From the NCBI GenBank assembly GCA_018268545.1, contig JAFDWI010000213.1:1-12979 (forward strand): DNA of 12,979 nucleotides. Reading direction: 5' to 3'. A program made the translations under genes and the position numbers. The notes under the pieces were generated by a model that had not been told where the DNA came from, did no database searches, and was given only the letters and a program-made list of their open reading frames with translations. This DNA is from Actinomycetota bacterium. Its GTDB lineage: Bacteria; Actinomycetota; Acidimicrobiia; Acidimicrobiales; Iamiaceae. Positions 1-6,909 of the stretch are shown piece after piece. Within the stretch, counting starts at the first letter, position 1. Each line of letters starts with the position of its first letter.

Positions 1-1988
1 GCCTTGGCGACCTTCGACGCGCCCGGCGATCCCCCGACGACCAACGCGAACGTCGATCGGGACACCCCCGACGGCGACGATCCGCCGCGCGCCTTGATCG
101 CCGCGACCGCCGCATCGCGGGAATAATCCTCCAGGGTTCCCGACACGACAATCGATCGACCCGAGAGGGTCTGGGCCGGGCGATCCGATCCACCGTCGGG
201 CGCCGCCACGAAGTTGAGTCCGGCCGACCGCAACCGCTCGATCAGGGCGGTGTTGTCGGGTTCCGCGAACCAGGCGATGACCGCCGACGCGATCACCTCA
301 CCGATCCCGTCGACGTCCGAGAGCTGTTCGAAGGTCGCGCTCCTGATGGCGTCGAGTGATCCGAACCGGTCCACGAGCGCTTCGGCCGCCGCCGGTCCGA
401 CGTGGCGGATGTTGAGCCCGACGAGGAGGCGTGCCAGGGGACGCCGACGCGACGCGTCGATCGCCGCTCGCAGGTTGTCGACGGACCTGCCCCCGAGTCG
501 GTCCAGCCCTGCGACCGCATCGAAGTCCAGGTCGTAGATCCCACTCGGGTCGCTGAGCAGCCCCGCGTCGACGAGTTGCGCGATGCGCTGGGGGCCGAGA
601 CCTTCGATGTCGAGCCCCGAGCGTGACGTGAAGTGTTCGATCGATCCGGTCTGCTGGAACGGACAATGCGGATCGACACATCGCGTATCCGCCTCACCGT
701 CGACTCGTTGCAGGGTCGAATGCCGATGGCACGGGCACTCGGTCGGGAAGTGCCACGGTCGGGTTCCACGAGGTCGCTCCGCGAGGACCGGTCCGACGAC
801 CTCGGGGATGACGTCACCGGCACGGCGCACGATCACGGTGTCGCCGGGGCGGACGTCCTTTTCGGCCACCTGGTCGGCGTTGTGCAACGTGGCGCGCGCC
901 ACGGTGGCGCCACCCACGAACACCGGTTCGAGCACCGCGAACGGGGTCACCCGACCGGTTCGCCCCACCGAGACGTCGATGTCGATCAGGCGGGTCGTCC
1001 GCTCCTCGGGAGGAAACTTGTACGCGATCGCCCAACGGGGCGCGCGACTCGTCGAGCCGAGCGCGGCTCGGACCGACAACTCGTCGACCTTCACCACGAC
1101 CCCGTCGATTTCGTAGTCGAGATCGTGGCGATGTTCTTCCCATGTGGCGCAGAATGCCGGCACCTCGGCCCTGTCGCGGGCACGGCGGATCCGTGGGTTC
1201 ACCGGGAATCCTGCGTTCCGGAGCATCTCGAGCACGTCGCTGTGGCGGGTGACGTCGGGTCCGGTGGTGCCGTCTCCGACCTGGTAGCACCAGAACGACA
1301 GTCTCCGCCGGGCCGTCTCGCCCGGATCCTTCTGACGGAGTCCACCTGCTGCGGCATTCCGAGGGTTCACGAACGGCGTGAGACCGGCGGCGGCACGCGC
1401 TGTGTTCAGTTCGGCGAACACCGAATCGCGCAGGTAGACCTCGCCGCGCACCTCGAACCGGTCCGGAACGTCGGAAGTGAGCTGCTGGGGGATCTCGTCG
1501 ATCGTCGCGACGTTCGCGGTGACGTCTTCGCCGATCTGTCCGTCGCCGCGGGTCGCTGCCCGGACCAGACGGCCCATCTCGTAGACGAGCGAGATCGCCA
1601 ATCCGTCGATCTTGAGTTCACACACGTAGTCGACCTCGGTCCCCGCCGATGCGGCAACCCGCGCCATCCAGGCGTCGAGCTCGTCGGCGTCGAACACGTT
1701 GTCGAGCGATTGCATCGGGTCGGCGTGGTGGACTTCTCCGAATCCGGACACCGCCGAACCACCCACCCGGGCGGTCGGTGAATCGGCCGTGACCAGCTCG
1801 GGGTGGCGTTGCTCGAGCGCACGGAGCTCCCTGACGAGCGCGTCGTACTCGGCATCGGGAATCGTCGGCGCGTCCCTGTTGTAGTACGCATCGTCATGAG
1901 TCCGGATTCGGGAACGGAGCCCTTCGATACGCTCCGCGTCCGAGCGGTCACGGGGGCCTGTGGTCCCGGACAGGTCGCCTTCGGGCAT
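1..1988 (-). CDS. ligA: NAD+-dependent DNA ligase LigA (C-terminal end cut by window edge)
   Basis: LigA seals nicks in DNA using NAD+ in replication and repair. The frame is open from an ATG at 1988 to the left edge: 662 codons are visible and roughly 20-30 residues are missing. Visible in order: the N-terminal NAD+-binding Ia domain (YYNRDAPTIPDAEYD, about residues 35-50); the adenylation motif CELKIDG with nucleophile Lys126; the OB fold with GRTGRVTPFAVLEP (about 330-345); a zinc finger with Cys418, Cys420, His421, Cys437 and Cys442; helix-hairpin-helix repeats (about 450-590, including HVGPAAAEALVDRFG and DVDGIGEVIA); and a BRCT domain from about residue 606 (GRSIVVSGTLEDYSR). Family length is about 670-700, so only the BRCT tail is lost. 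The zinc finger reads CPCH where CPxC is usual. There is no Shine-Dalgarno before ATG 1988, but a TACGAT box lies six bases upstream, which suggests a leaderless mRNA. The gene is divergent from the DUF4388 gene. Confidence 0.97.
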   Translation of the reverse strand, partial: MPEGDLSGTTGPRDRSDAERIEGLRSRIRTHDDAYYNRDAPTIPDAEYDALVRELRALEQRHPELVTADSPTARVGGSAVSGFGEVHHADPMQSLDNVFDADELDAWMARVAASAGTEVDYVCELKIDGLAISLVYEMGRLVRAATRGDGQIGEDVTANVATIDEIPQQLTSDVPDRFEVRGEVYLRDSVFAELNTARAAAGLTPFVNPRNAAAGGLRQKDPGETARRRLSFWCYQVGDGTTGPDVTRHSDVLEMLRNAGFPVNPRIRRARDRAEVPAFCATWEEHRHDLDYEIDGVVVKVDELSVRAALGSTSRAPRWAIAYKFPPEERTTRLIDIDVSVGRTGRVTPFAVLEPVFVGGATVARATLHNADQVAEKDVRPGDTVIVRRAGDVIPEVVGPVLAERPRGTRPWHFPTECPCHRHSTLQRVDGEADTRCVDPHCPFQQTGSIEHFTSRSGLDIEGLGPQRIAQLVDAGLLSDPSGIYDLDFDAVAGLDRLGGRSVDNLRAAIDASRRRPLARLLVGLNIRHVGPAAAEALVDRFGSLDAIRSATFEQLSDVDGIGEVIASAVIAWFAEPDNTALIERLRSAGLNFVAAPDGGSDRPAQTLSGRSIVVSGTLEDYSRDAAVAAIKARGGSSPSGVSRSTFALVVGGSPGASKVAK

Positions 1989-1994
1989 CGGGTC

Positions 1995-2022
1995 ATCGTA
2001 CCGGTGAGATCGGATGCCCGAA
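1995..2022 (-). promoter_or_regulatory. Putative leaderless promoter of ligA
   Basis: On the minus strand TTCGGG (2017-2022) and TACGAT (1995-2000) are separated by 16 bases. TACGAT fits the TAnnnT -10 consensus of actinobacteria and ends six bases before the ligA ATG at 1988. Transcription would therefore begin at or next to the start codon, consistent with the absence of a ribosome binding site. The -35 match is weak. This is inference from sequence only. Confidence 0.45.
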
Positions 2023-2110
2023 CATCACTCACACCACCGCTCTTGCAACCGATAGAACAGGCGTGGATTCCGAACTCGCAGCTCAGACCCACGGTGAGGA
2101 CGCCCTTCCG

Positions 2111-3772
2111 ATGAACGGAACCCTCGAAGACACCACGCCTGCCGGCGTGCTTCAAGTGTTGTCGTCGCAGCGTTCGACCGGCGCGGTCCGTTTCCTCGGT
2201 GACAGTGCGTGCACCGTCTACCTTCACCGTGGCGAACTGTACTTCGCCGAGAATGCCGACACAGCCGACGACCTCGCGGTCGCGCTCGTCCGCCCCGGGC
2301 GTCTGACCGCCGACCAGTGGGACTCCTCCACCGACAAGGGCTACCCGACCGAGACGGTCGGTGAAGAGCTCGTCGCCACCGGGGGCATCACGCGTGAGAT
2401 GTTGGCGTCGGTCGTGCTGTCGATCATCTACGACCCGTTGATCCAGCTCTTCCGCGCACCCGAAGGCGACTACGAGTTCTCCCCCGACGTGGTCCACTGG
2501 ATCGGCCCGTACCGAACCTTCGACGTCGACGCGATCGTGTCGGAAGTCCGGCGTCGCACCCGGGAGGCCGACGAAATGGCGCCGGTCGTGCCCTCGCTCG
2601 ACGCGGTAGTGCGCTCGGCCCGGAGCCTCCCCGAAACCCACGGAAGCGTGAACCTGCGTCGCGACGACTGGGAGGTCGTCATCGCCGCGGCGACCGGCTG
2701 CACCGTGAACACCCTTGCCGCGGACCTCGGGCGGGGACGCTGGTCGACCGCCCGCATCGTCTACCGCCTTGCGAACGCCGACCTGCTGATGGTGTCCGCG
2801 GACGACACGAACACCAGCGGCGGTTCGACCACGGCCGACACCGACTCGACGTTCGGTTTCGGCTCGACCACGCCACCGCCACTCGATGACACGGTCTTCG
2901 GTGGTGAGTCCGCGTTCGAGCCGTCCGGAGATTCGTGGGGCACGCCTGCGACCGAGGAAACGGCCGAGACGGCCACCGCTGATCCCTGGGGTGCACCGGC
3001 GGCCGACGACCCCATCGAGACCGCGGCCTCGGACGTCTGGGGAGTGCCCGCGAGCGATGCGGCGCCGCTCGACGAGCCCTCGGAACCCGGCGATGCATGG
3101 GGTGAATTCGAATCGACGACGGCCGGCGAGGACAGGTGGGATCCGTCCGCGCTGTACGGCGACAGCGACAATGACGGTGACACGCCTGGGGACACGAGTT
3201 CCACGGATGCCGACGCGCCGTGGGGGCGGAGCCTCAGTGCCGTCCCCGATCCCGACGAGACCACCGACAGCGACACCGATACCGACGAGGCTTCGACGAG
3301 CGAACCCGCATTCGGTTCCTTCGGCGACGGGCTCGAACTCCATCCCGACATCGCGAAGGCACTTGCCGAGTCCACGTACGCGGACTCGGCCACGGCGATC
3401 AACGCCATGGCGGCACGACTCGGCGCGATCGAATCCGACGATGACGACGACTGGGAGGAATCCTCCGAGGCAGGTGGCGAGGGAGACGGGCTCTGGTCGG
3501 GTGAGGGTGGCGCAGGCGAGTCGTCGGAATTCATCTGGAAGCCCGCCGCGTGGGACACCGGCGTCGAGTCCGCACCGCTCCCCCAGCGCGAGTCCGCGCA
3601 CGTCGGAGCTCCGAGTGCGGGAGGCGACGAGCAAGACCCCGCGTGGCTCAACAGCCTGTATTCGGAGTTCATGCCCGGGGAGCATCCGGGCGAGGCGCCC
3701 CCCGCACCGGAGGAATCGGCACCGAAACAACGATCGATCAAGCGGCTCCTGTCGGCGTTCCGCCGACTTTGA
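2111..3772 (+). CDS. DUF4388 (PATAN-like) domain protein with acidic Trp-repeat tail
   Basis: 553 residues. The N-terminus (about 1-110) has the DUF4388 signature: MNGTLEDTTPAGVLQVLSSQ, then STGAVRF and VYLHRGELYFAENA. A helical, winged-helix-like segment follows at about 180-230 (GCTVNTLAADLGRGRWSTAR...YRLANADLLMV), as in many DUF4388 proteins. These proteins are thought to act in bacterial signalling, sometimes with MglA/MglB-type small GTPases; the partner here is unknown. From about residue 235 the protein becomes disordered and rich in Asp, Glu, Ser and Thr, with a D-x-W-G motif recurring (Trp276, 293, 310, 330) plus Trp343 and Trp371. The tail ends with DPAWLNSLYSEFMPG and a basic amphipathic segment, KQRSIKRLLSAFRRL. 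No signal peptide or membrane helix is seen. I chose ATG 2111 because GTGAGGA lies ten bases upstream and the domain starts there. An in-frame GTG at 2063 would add 16 residues. The gene lies between two conserved minus-strand genes, divergent from ligA. Confidence 0.82.
   Translation: MNGTLEDTTPAGVLQVLSSQRSTGAVRFLGDSACTVYLHRGELYFAENADTADDLAVALVRPGRLTADQWDSSTDKGYPTETVGEELVATGGITREMLASVVLSIIYDPLIQLFRAPEGDYEFSPDVVHWIGPYRTFDVDAIVSEVRRRTREADEMAPVVPSLDAVVRSARSLPETHGSVNLRRDDWEVVIAAATGCTVNTLAADLGRGRWSTARIVYRLANADLLMVSADDTNTSGGSTTADTDSTFGFGSTTPPPLDDTVFGGESAFEPSGDSWGTPATEETAETATADPWGAPAADDPIETAASDVWGVPASDAAPLDEPSEPGDAWGEFESTTAGEDRWDPSALYGDSDNDGDTPGDTSSTDADAPWGRSLSAVPDPDETTDSDTDTDEASTSEPAFGSFGDGLELHPDIAKALAESTYADSATAINAMAARLGAIESDDDDDWEESSEAGGEGDGLWSGEGGAGESSEFIWKPAAWDTGVESAPLPQRESAHVGAPSAGGDEQDPAWLNSLYSEFMPGEHPGEAPPAPEESAPKQRSIKRLLSAFRRL
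2930..3235 (+). repeat. Degenerate D-x-W-G protein repeat in the DUF4388 protein tail
   Basis: Four copies of Asp-x-Trp-Gly occur with Trp at residues 276, 293, 310 and 330 (spacing 17, 17 and 20). The first three are followed by a small/hydrophobic residue and Pro-Ala (WGTPA, WGAPA, WGVPA). Looser relatives follow at Trp343 (DRWDP) and Trp371 (APWGR). The intervening residues are acidic or small. The repeat is visible at protein level and is not an exact DNA repeat, which suggests selection on spaced motifs rather than a recent slippage array. Confidence 0.6.
3751..3770 (+). terminator. Hairpin with short T-run at the end of the DUF4388 gene
   Basis: GTCGGCG-TTC-CGCCGAC is a perfect 7-bp G/C-rich stem with a three-base loop at 3751-3767, followed by TTT. 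It overlaps the last codons and the stop of the DUF4388 gene, in the short convergent gap before the MetE-like gene. The T-run is short, so intrinsic termination is plausible but weakly supported. Confidence 0.4.
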
Positions 3773-3799
3773 CCCTTCGCTGCCGCCGCGACGTGGTCG

Positions 3800-4840
3800 T
3801 CAGGCGCCGACGGACAACTTGACGCTCACGGCCTGCTCCTGGAGCGAAGCGGCAACCAGTTCGCACAACCGGAGGACGCGTTCTGCTTGATCCGGTTCGT
3901 GCTCGGCCAGGCCACAGTGCGGCGTGATGAGTGAACGACGACGGATCAGGACCGGATCGGCACCTTGTTGCACGAGCTCGCACCACTGCTTCGACAGGGT
4001 CTTCCAGTAGAGCCCCGCCCGTTCGCCGAACGGCGCGCTCGTCGGGATCGCGCCCCAGGCGATCCAGCCACCGTCGTCGAGGAATGTACCGAGTGACCCG
4101 ACGACCCGATCGATCCGGGCGCCGACCGGCAACGACAGGACCTTCGGGCCGGCCATCAGGATCGCCTTCCAATCGGCTTCACCACAGCAGTGGACACCGG
4201 TGACGGCGTCATGCTCGAGGGCGGCCAGCACCCCCGAGACCAGATCGATGATCACATCGGTCGCGACCGGGAATCCCGTCTGGGCCGTTCCCACCAGTGC
4301 CGGCTCGTCGACGAACACGGCGAGCGGCGCCGCCGGAACGTAGCGACGCAACGTCGCGACCAGCGCCGCCGCACGCTCGACGACCACTCGCTCGGCCACC
4401 CGGAACGCGACGTCCTCGGACACACCGAACATCGTCAGCGCCAACCCGACGGTGACCGGACCGGTCAGCTGACTCTTCACGGGTTGCCGGCGACCGGCGA
4501 CACGGTCGAGGAAGACGTGCATGGACCCATACGGCTCGCCGTCCATACCCGAATCTTCCAGCGACGCGTCCGGGTCCACCAGCGACGGGTCGACGCGGAT
4601 CTGGCCGTCGGGATCGACCTGCACACCGCGGACGCCCCACAGCGCCTGGGGCAGCATGCCCTCCAGTGGCGAACATCGAGGCAACGTGGGCGTCGCCGGG
4701 AGATCAGGCTGCGTCCGCAGGATCAACTCGGTCGCCTCGACGGGATCGACGTGGGGCAACGCGCCGATGGACGTCGCCCATCCGACCTCGAAGATCGACT
4801 CTCCGACGTCGACTTCACCGTGTTGTTGCGAAGCTGTCAT
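3800..4840 (-). CDS. Short MetE-like (cobalamin-independent methionine synthase family) protein
   Basis: 346 residues, matching the C-terminal barrel of MetE (full MetE is about 750) and resembling the short COG0620/UROD-MetE-like proteins encoded next to ligA in actinobacteria. Visible motifs: WATSIGALPHVDP near the N-terminus (about 21-33); SQLTGPVT (123-130); FVDEPAL (176-182); GVHCCGEADW with His217 and Cys219 in the HxC zinc pattern; and SLITPHCGLA with Cys309, equivalent to the last Cys ligand of MetE. The Glu ligand expected about 22 residues after Cys219 is not obvious: the equivalent region, KVLSLPVGA, has Pro or Val there. The substrate and methyl donor are unknown, and methionine synthase activity should not be assumed. 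Start ATG 4840 has GGGGGA six bases upstream as a likely ribosome binding site. The gene is convergent with the DUF4388 gene (27-base gap) and divergent from the membrane protein gene. Confidence 0.83.
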   Translation of the reverse strand: MTASQQHGEVDVGESIFEVGWATSIGALPHVDPVEATELILRTQPDLPATPTLPRCSPLEGMLPQALWGVRGVQVDPDGQIRVDPSLVDPDASLEDSGMDGEPYGSMHVFLDRVAGRRQPVKSQLTGPVTVGLALTMFGVSEDVAFRVAERVVVERAAALVATLRRYVPAAPLAVFVDEPALVGTAQTGFPVATDVIIDLVSGVLAALEHDAVTGVHCCGEADWKAILMAGPKVLSLPVGARIDRVVGSLGTFLDDGGWIAWGAIPTSAPFGERAGLYWKTLSKQWCELVQQGADPVLIRRRSLITPHCGLAEHEPDQAERVLRLCELVAASLQEQAVSVKLSVGA

Positions 4841-4909
4841 GGCCGATCCCCCGATTTGTCTCCTACCGGATTAGCGACCGCGTCGTGTCCTGGGCAAATC
4901 TCTAGTGCT

Positions 4910-5896
4910 GTGAGACGCCGACTCCCCCGAGCGCTGATCGCCGCGTGGCTCGCCGTGGGCGTCACCGGGTACGGATCGATCCTCGGCGCGCTCAGAGGTC
5001 GCACCCCCGCGGTCGTGTGGACGGCGTCGGTCGAGGCCACGATCATCTGGGCCGCGATGTGGGTCGCGATGCTCGTGCCACGCAGTGTCACGCTCACCGC
5101 GGCGCGCATCGGCGTTCCGGTCGCGCTCGGCACCTCGGTCATCGCGGCGTTCGCCGGCGCAGCCACACCCTGGGCGATCGCGTCGGTCGCCACCGCGATC
5201 GCCGCGCTCGGCGCCCTCGCACATCCGGTGACGATCGACGCATTCATCGACGGATCGTCCTACGGTCCCGAACAGCGCTTCGCCCTGCGGACACCGCCGC
5301 TCACCGGGATCGTCGCGATTCCCCCGACCTGGGTGGTCACGGCGATGATCGCCGCGGTGCCCCTGCTCGCCGTGACCGGACGACTCGTTCCGGCGCTCGT
5401 CATCGGAGTGGCCTGGGCCGTCGCGCTCCGCTGGACGATCCGCCCCCTGCATCTCCCCGCGCGCCGCTGGGTGGTCTTCGTGCCGGCCGGAATGGTGCTC
5501 TCGGACCCGATGGCACTCGCCGATCGTGTCCTGTTCCCGCGTCGCAACATCGAAGCGATCGGTCCGGCGTTCGCCGAGACCGACGCGACGGACCTGACCC
5601 AGGGCGGCCTCGGCCTCGCGATCCAGATCGACCTGTCGGAGGTGTTCGCGATCCCCCTGATCGACCGTGACAGACCACGTGACGTAAACCCGAGCGGTGA
5701 GAAGACCGTCACCACCGACCGGATCGTCCTGGCGGTGTTGCGGCCCGGCGCCCTCCTCGGTGCTGCCCGCGATCGCCGGTTCGCGATCGGTGCGACACGG
5801 ACCTCCGAGCCCCAGTGCGTCCACCACGTTCCCGCCTCCGAGGTCCCGGTGTCTCAGGCGGCCGTGCCGCTCCCCAGGACGAGGTCGTCGAGGTAG
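4910..5896 (+). CDS. Unrecognised six-helix membrane protein with cytosolic C-terminal domain
   Basis: 328 residues; I do not recognise a named family. After a basic N-terminus (RRRLPRA) there are about six hydrophobic segments, at residues 8-28, 37-57, 64-83, 86-106, 130-153 and 157-173, with Arg-rich loops. The last 150 residues are soluble-looking: RRWVVFVPAGMVLSDP, then RVLFPRRNIEAIGPAF, DLTQGGLGLAIQ and IVLAVLRPGALLGAARDRRF. The strand-rich pattern with RRNIEAIG recalls bacterial PH-like domains, but this is only a guess. The frame is open further upstream, where it overlaps the MetE-like gene in antisense. I chose GTG 4910 because it is the first start after that gene and directly precedes the basic N-terminus. 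No Shine-Dalgarno is visible; the AAATCT/TCTAGT stretch just upstream might be a -10 for a leaderless mRNA. The last 43 bases overlap the end of mnmA on the other strand. Confidence 0.72.
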   Translation: MRRRLPRALIAAWLAVGVTGYGSILGALRGRTPAVVWTASVEATIIWAAMWVAMLVPRSVTLTAARIGVPVALGTSVIAAFAGAATPWAIASVATAIAALGALAHPVTIDAFIDGSSYGPEQRFALRTPPLTGIVAIPPTWVVTAMIAAVPLLAVTGRLVPALVIGVAWAVALRWTIRPLHLPARRWVVFVPAGMVLSDPMALADRVLFPRRNIEAIGPAFAETDATDLTQGGLGLAIQIDLSEVFAIPLIDRDRPRDVNPSGEKTVTTDRIVLAVLRPGALLGAARDRRFAIGATRTSEPQCVHHVPASEVPVSQAAVPLPRTRSSR

Positions 5897-6909
5897 AACG
5901 CGACGGTCTGGCCGGGAGCGACTCGCAGATGCGGGGCGTCCCAGGTGATCGTCGCGCAACCGTCGCCGTCGTCGTCGAGGCGTGCCGATTCGGCTGATCC
6001 GTGCGCTCGGGTCTGCACGTCGAGCGGACCCCACGACGGCTCCGCTGACCAGACGACGCCGTCGACCTGCGTCGTCGAGCACAACAGATCGCGCCGGGCC
6101 CCGACCGTCACCGTCCGCGCCGCGACGTCCGTGTCGAGGACGTAACGCGGCGCACCCCCGCCGGCGAGGTGCAGTCCTCGCCGCTGTCCGATCGTGACGA
6201 GCTCCACCGAGTCGACCGCCCCGAGCTCGGTGCCCTCGGAATCGACGACGGTGCCGGGAGTGAACGCCATCCGGTTCGAGAGGAACCCGGAACGCTTCTC
6301 CACCGACGTGATGAAACACACGTCCTGGCTGTCGGGCTTCTGTGCGGTGCGGAGCCCGATGTCGGCCGCGATCTCGCGTACCCGGGTCTTGGTCAGCTCA
6401 CCGATCGGCAGTTCGAGTCCGGCCAGCCGGCGCTGGTCGAGCATCGCCAGGACGTAGGACTGATCCTTCGCCACGTCGACACCGCGAGCGATCCGGCGGA
6501 CACCGTTTCGCGGGTCGACGACGACCCGCGCGTGATGCCCCGTCGCGATCGAGGCGAAACCGAGCGCGTCCGCCCGCTCGGCCAGCCGCGCGAACTTGAT
6601 GTGGCGGTTGCATTCGATGCACGGATTCGGTGTGCGCCCGGCCTCGTGCGCGGCGACGTAGGGAGCGATGACGTGCGCTTCGAAGTCGTCCTCGAAGTTG
6701 AACGTGTGATGCTCGATCCCCAGATGGTCCGCGACCCGCCGGGCATCGTTGACATCGGAGATCGAACAACACCCGTTGTCGGATTCGCCACCCCAGAGCT
6801 TCAGCGTGACCCCGACCACATCGTGTCCGGCATCGCGCAACAGCGCGGCGGCAACCGACGAGTCCACCCCTCCGGACATCGCGACCATGATGCGACGAGC
6901 TCCGGTCAT
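5854..6909 (-). CDS. mnmA: tRNA-specific 2-thiouridylase MnmA
   Basis: MnmA adenylates and then thiolates the wobble uridine U34 of tRNA-Lys, -Glu and -Gln, using sulfur that originates from a cysteine desulfurase. 351 residues, normal length. Key features: the PP-loop MSGGVDSS at residues 11-18 for ATP; LKLWGG; NPCIECNRHIKF with catalytic Cys100 (plus a nearby Cys97); the tRNA-contacting ATGHHAR (122-128); AKDQSYVLAML (147-157); SQDVCFI with the second catalytic Cys198; TIGQRRGLHLAGG in the central domain; and a C-terminal beta-barrel ending AFYLDDLVLGSGTA. Start ATG 6909 overlaps the stop of the cysteine desulfurase gene as ATGA, so translation is probably coupled. This fits the sulfur donor-acceptor relationship and the order known from other actinobacteria. 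The open frame extends upstream inside the desulfurase gene, but the PP-loop position supports 6909. Confidence 0.97.
   Translation of the reverse strand: MTGARRIMVAMSGGVDSSVAAALLRDAGHDVVGVTLKLWGGESDNGCCSISDVNDARRVADHLGIEHHTFNFEDDFEAHVIAPYVAAHEAGRTPNPCIECNRHIKFARLAERADALGFASIATGHHARVVVDPRNGVRRIARGVDVAKDQSYVLAMLDQRRLAGLELPIGELTKTRVREIAADIGLRTAQKPDSQDVCFITSVEKRSGFLSNRMAFTPGTVVDSEGTELGAVDSVELVTIGQRRGLHLAGGGAPRYVLDTDVAARTVTVGARRDLLCSTTQVDGVVWSAEPSWGPLDVQTRAHGSAESARLDDDGDGCATITWDAPHLRVAPGQTVAFYLDDLVLGSGTAA

Noticed and set aside
633..1781. 382-codon plus-strand frame inside ligA
   Set aside because: Shadow of ligA; no motif, no ribosome binding site, and composition typical of an antisense frame.
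1406..3730. 774-codon open frame on the minus strand across ligA and the DUF4388 gene
   Set aside because: Its protein is Arg/Gly/Ser-rich without domain signals, and it conflicts with the ligA frame, which shows all family motifs, and with the DUF4388 gene.
2761..3741. Ser-rich 326-codon minus-strand frame opposite the DUF4388 tail
   Set aside because: The Ser/Pro-rich product is explained by reading the Asp/Glu-rich tail backwards; no start signal or domain.
4190..4909. Upstream part of the frame containing the membrane protein
   Set aside because: It is antisense to the MetE-like gene and Arg-rich without hydrophobic segments; the membrane protein starts sensibly at GTG 4910.
5858..5870. 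Hairpin GCGGC-CGT-GCCGC near the mnmA end as a terminator
   Set aside because: Only a 5-bp stem and no T-run on either side; common by chance in this composition.
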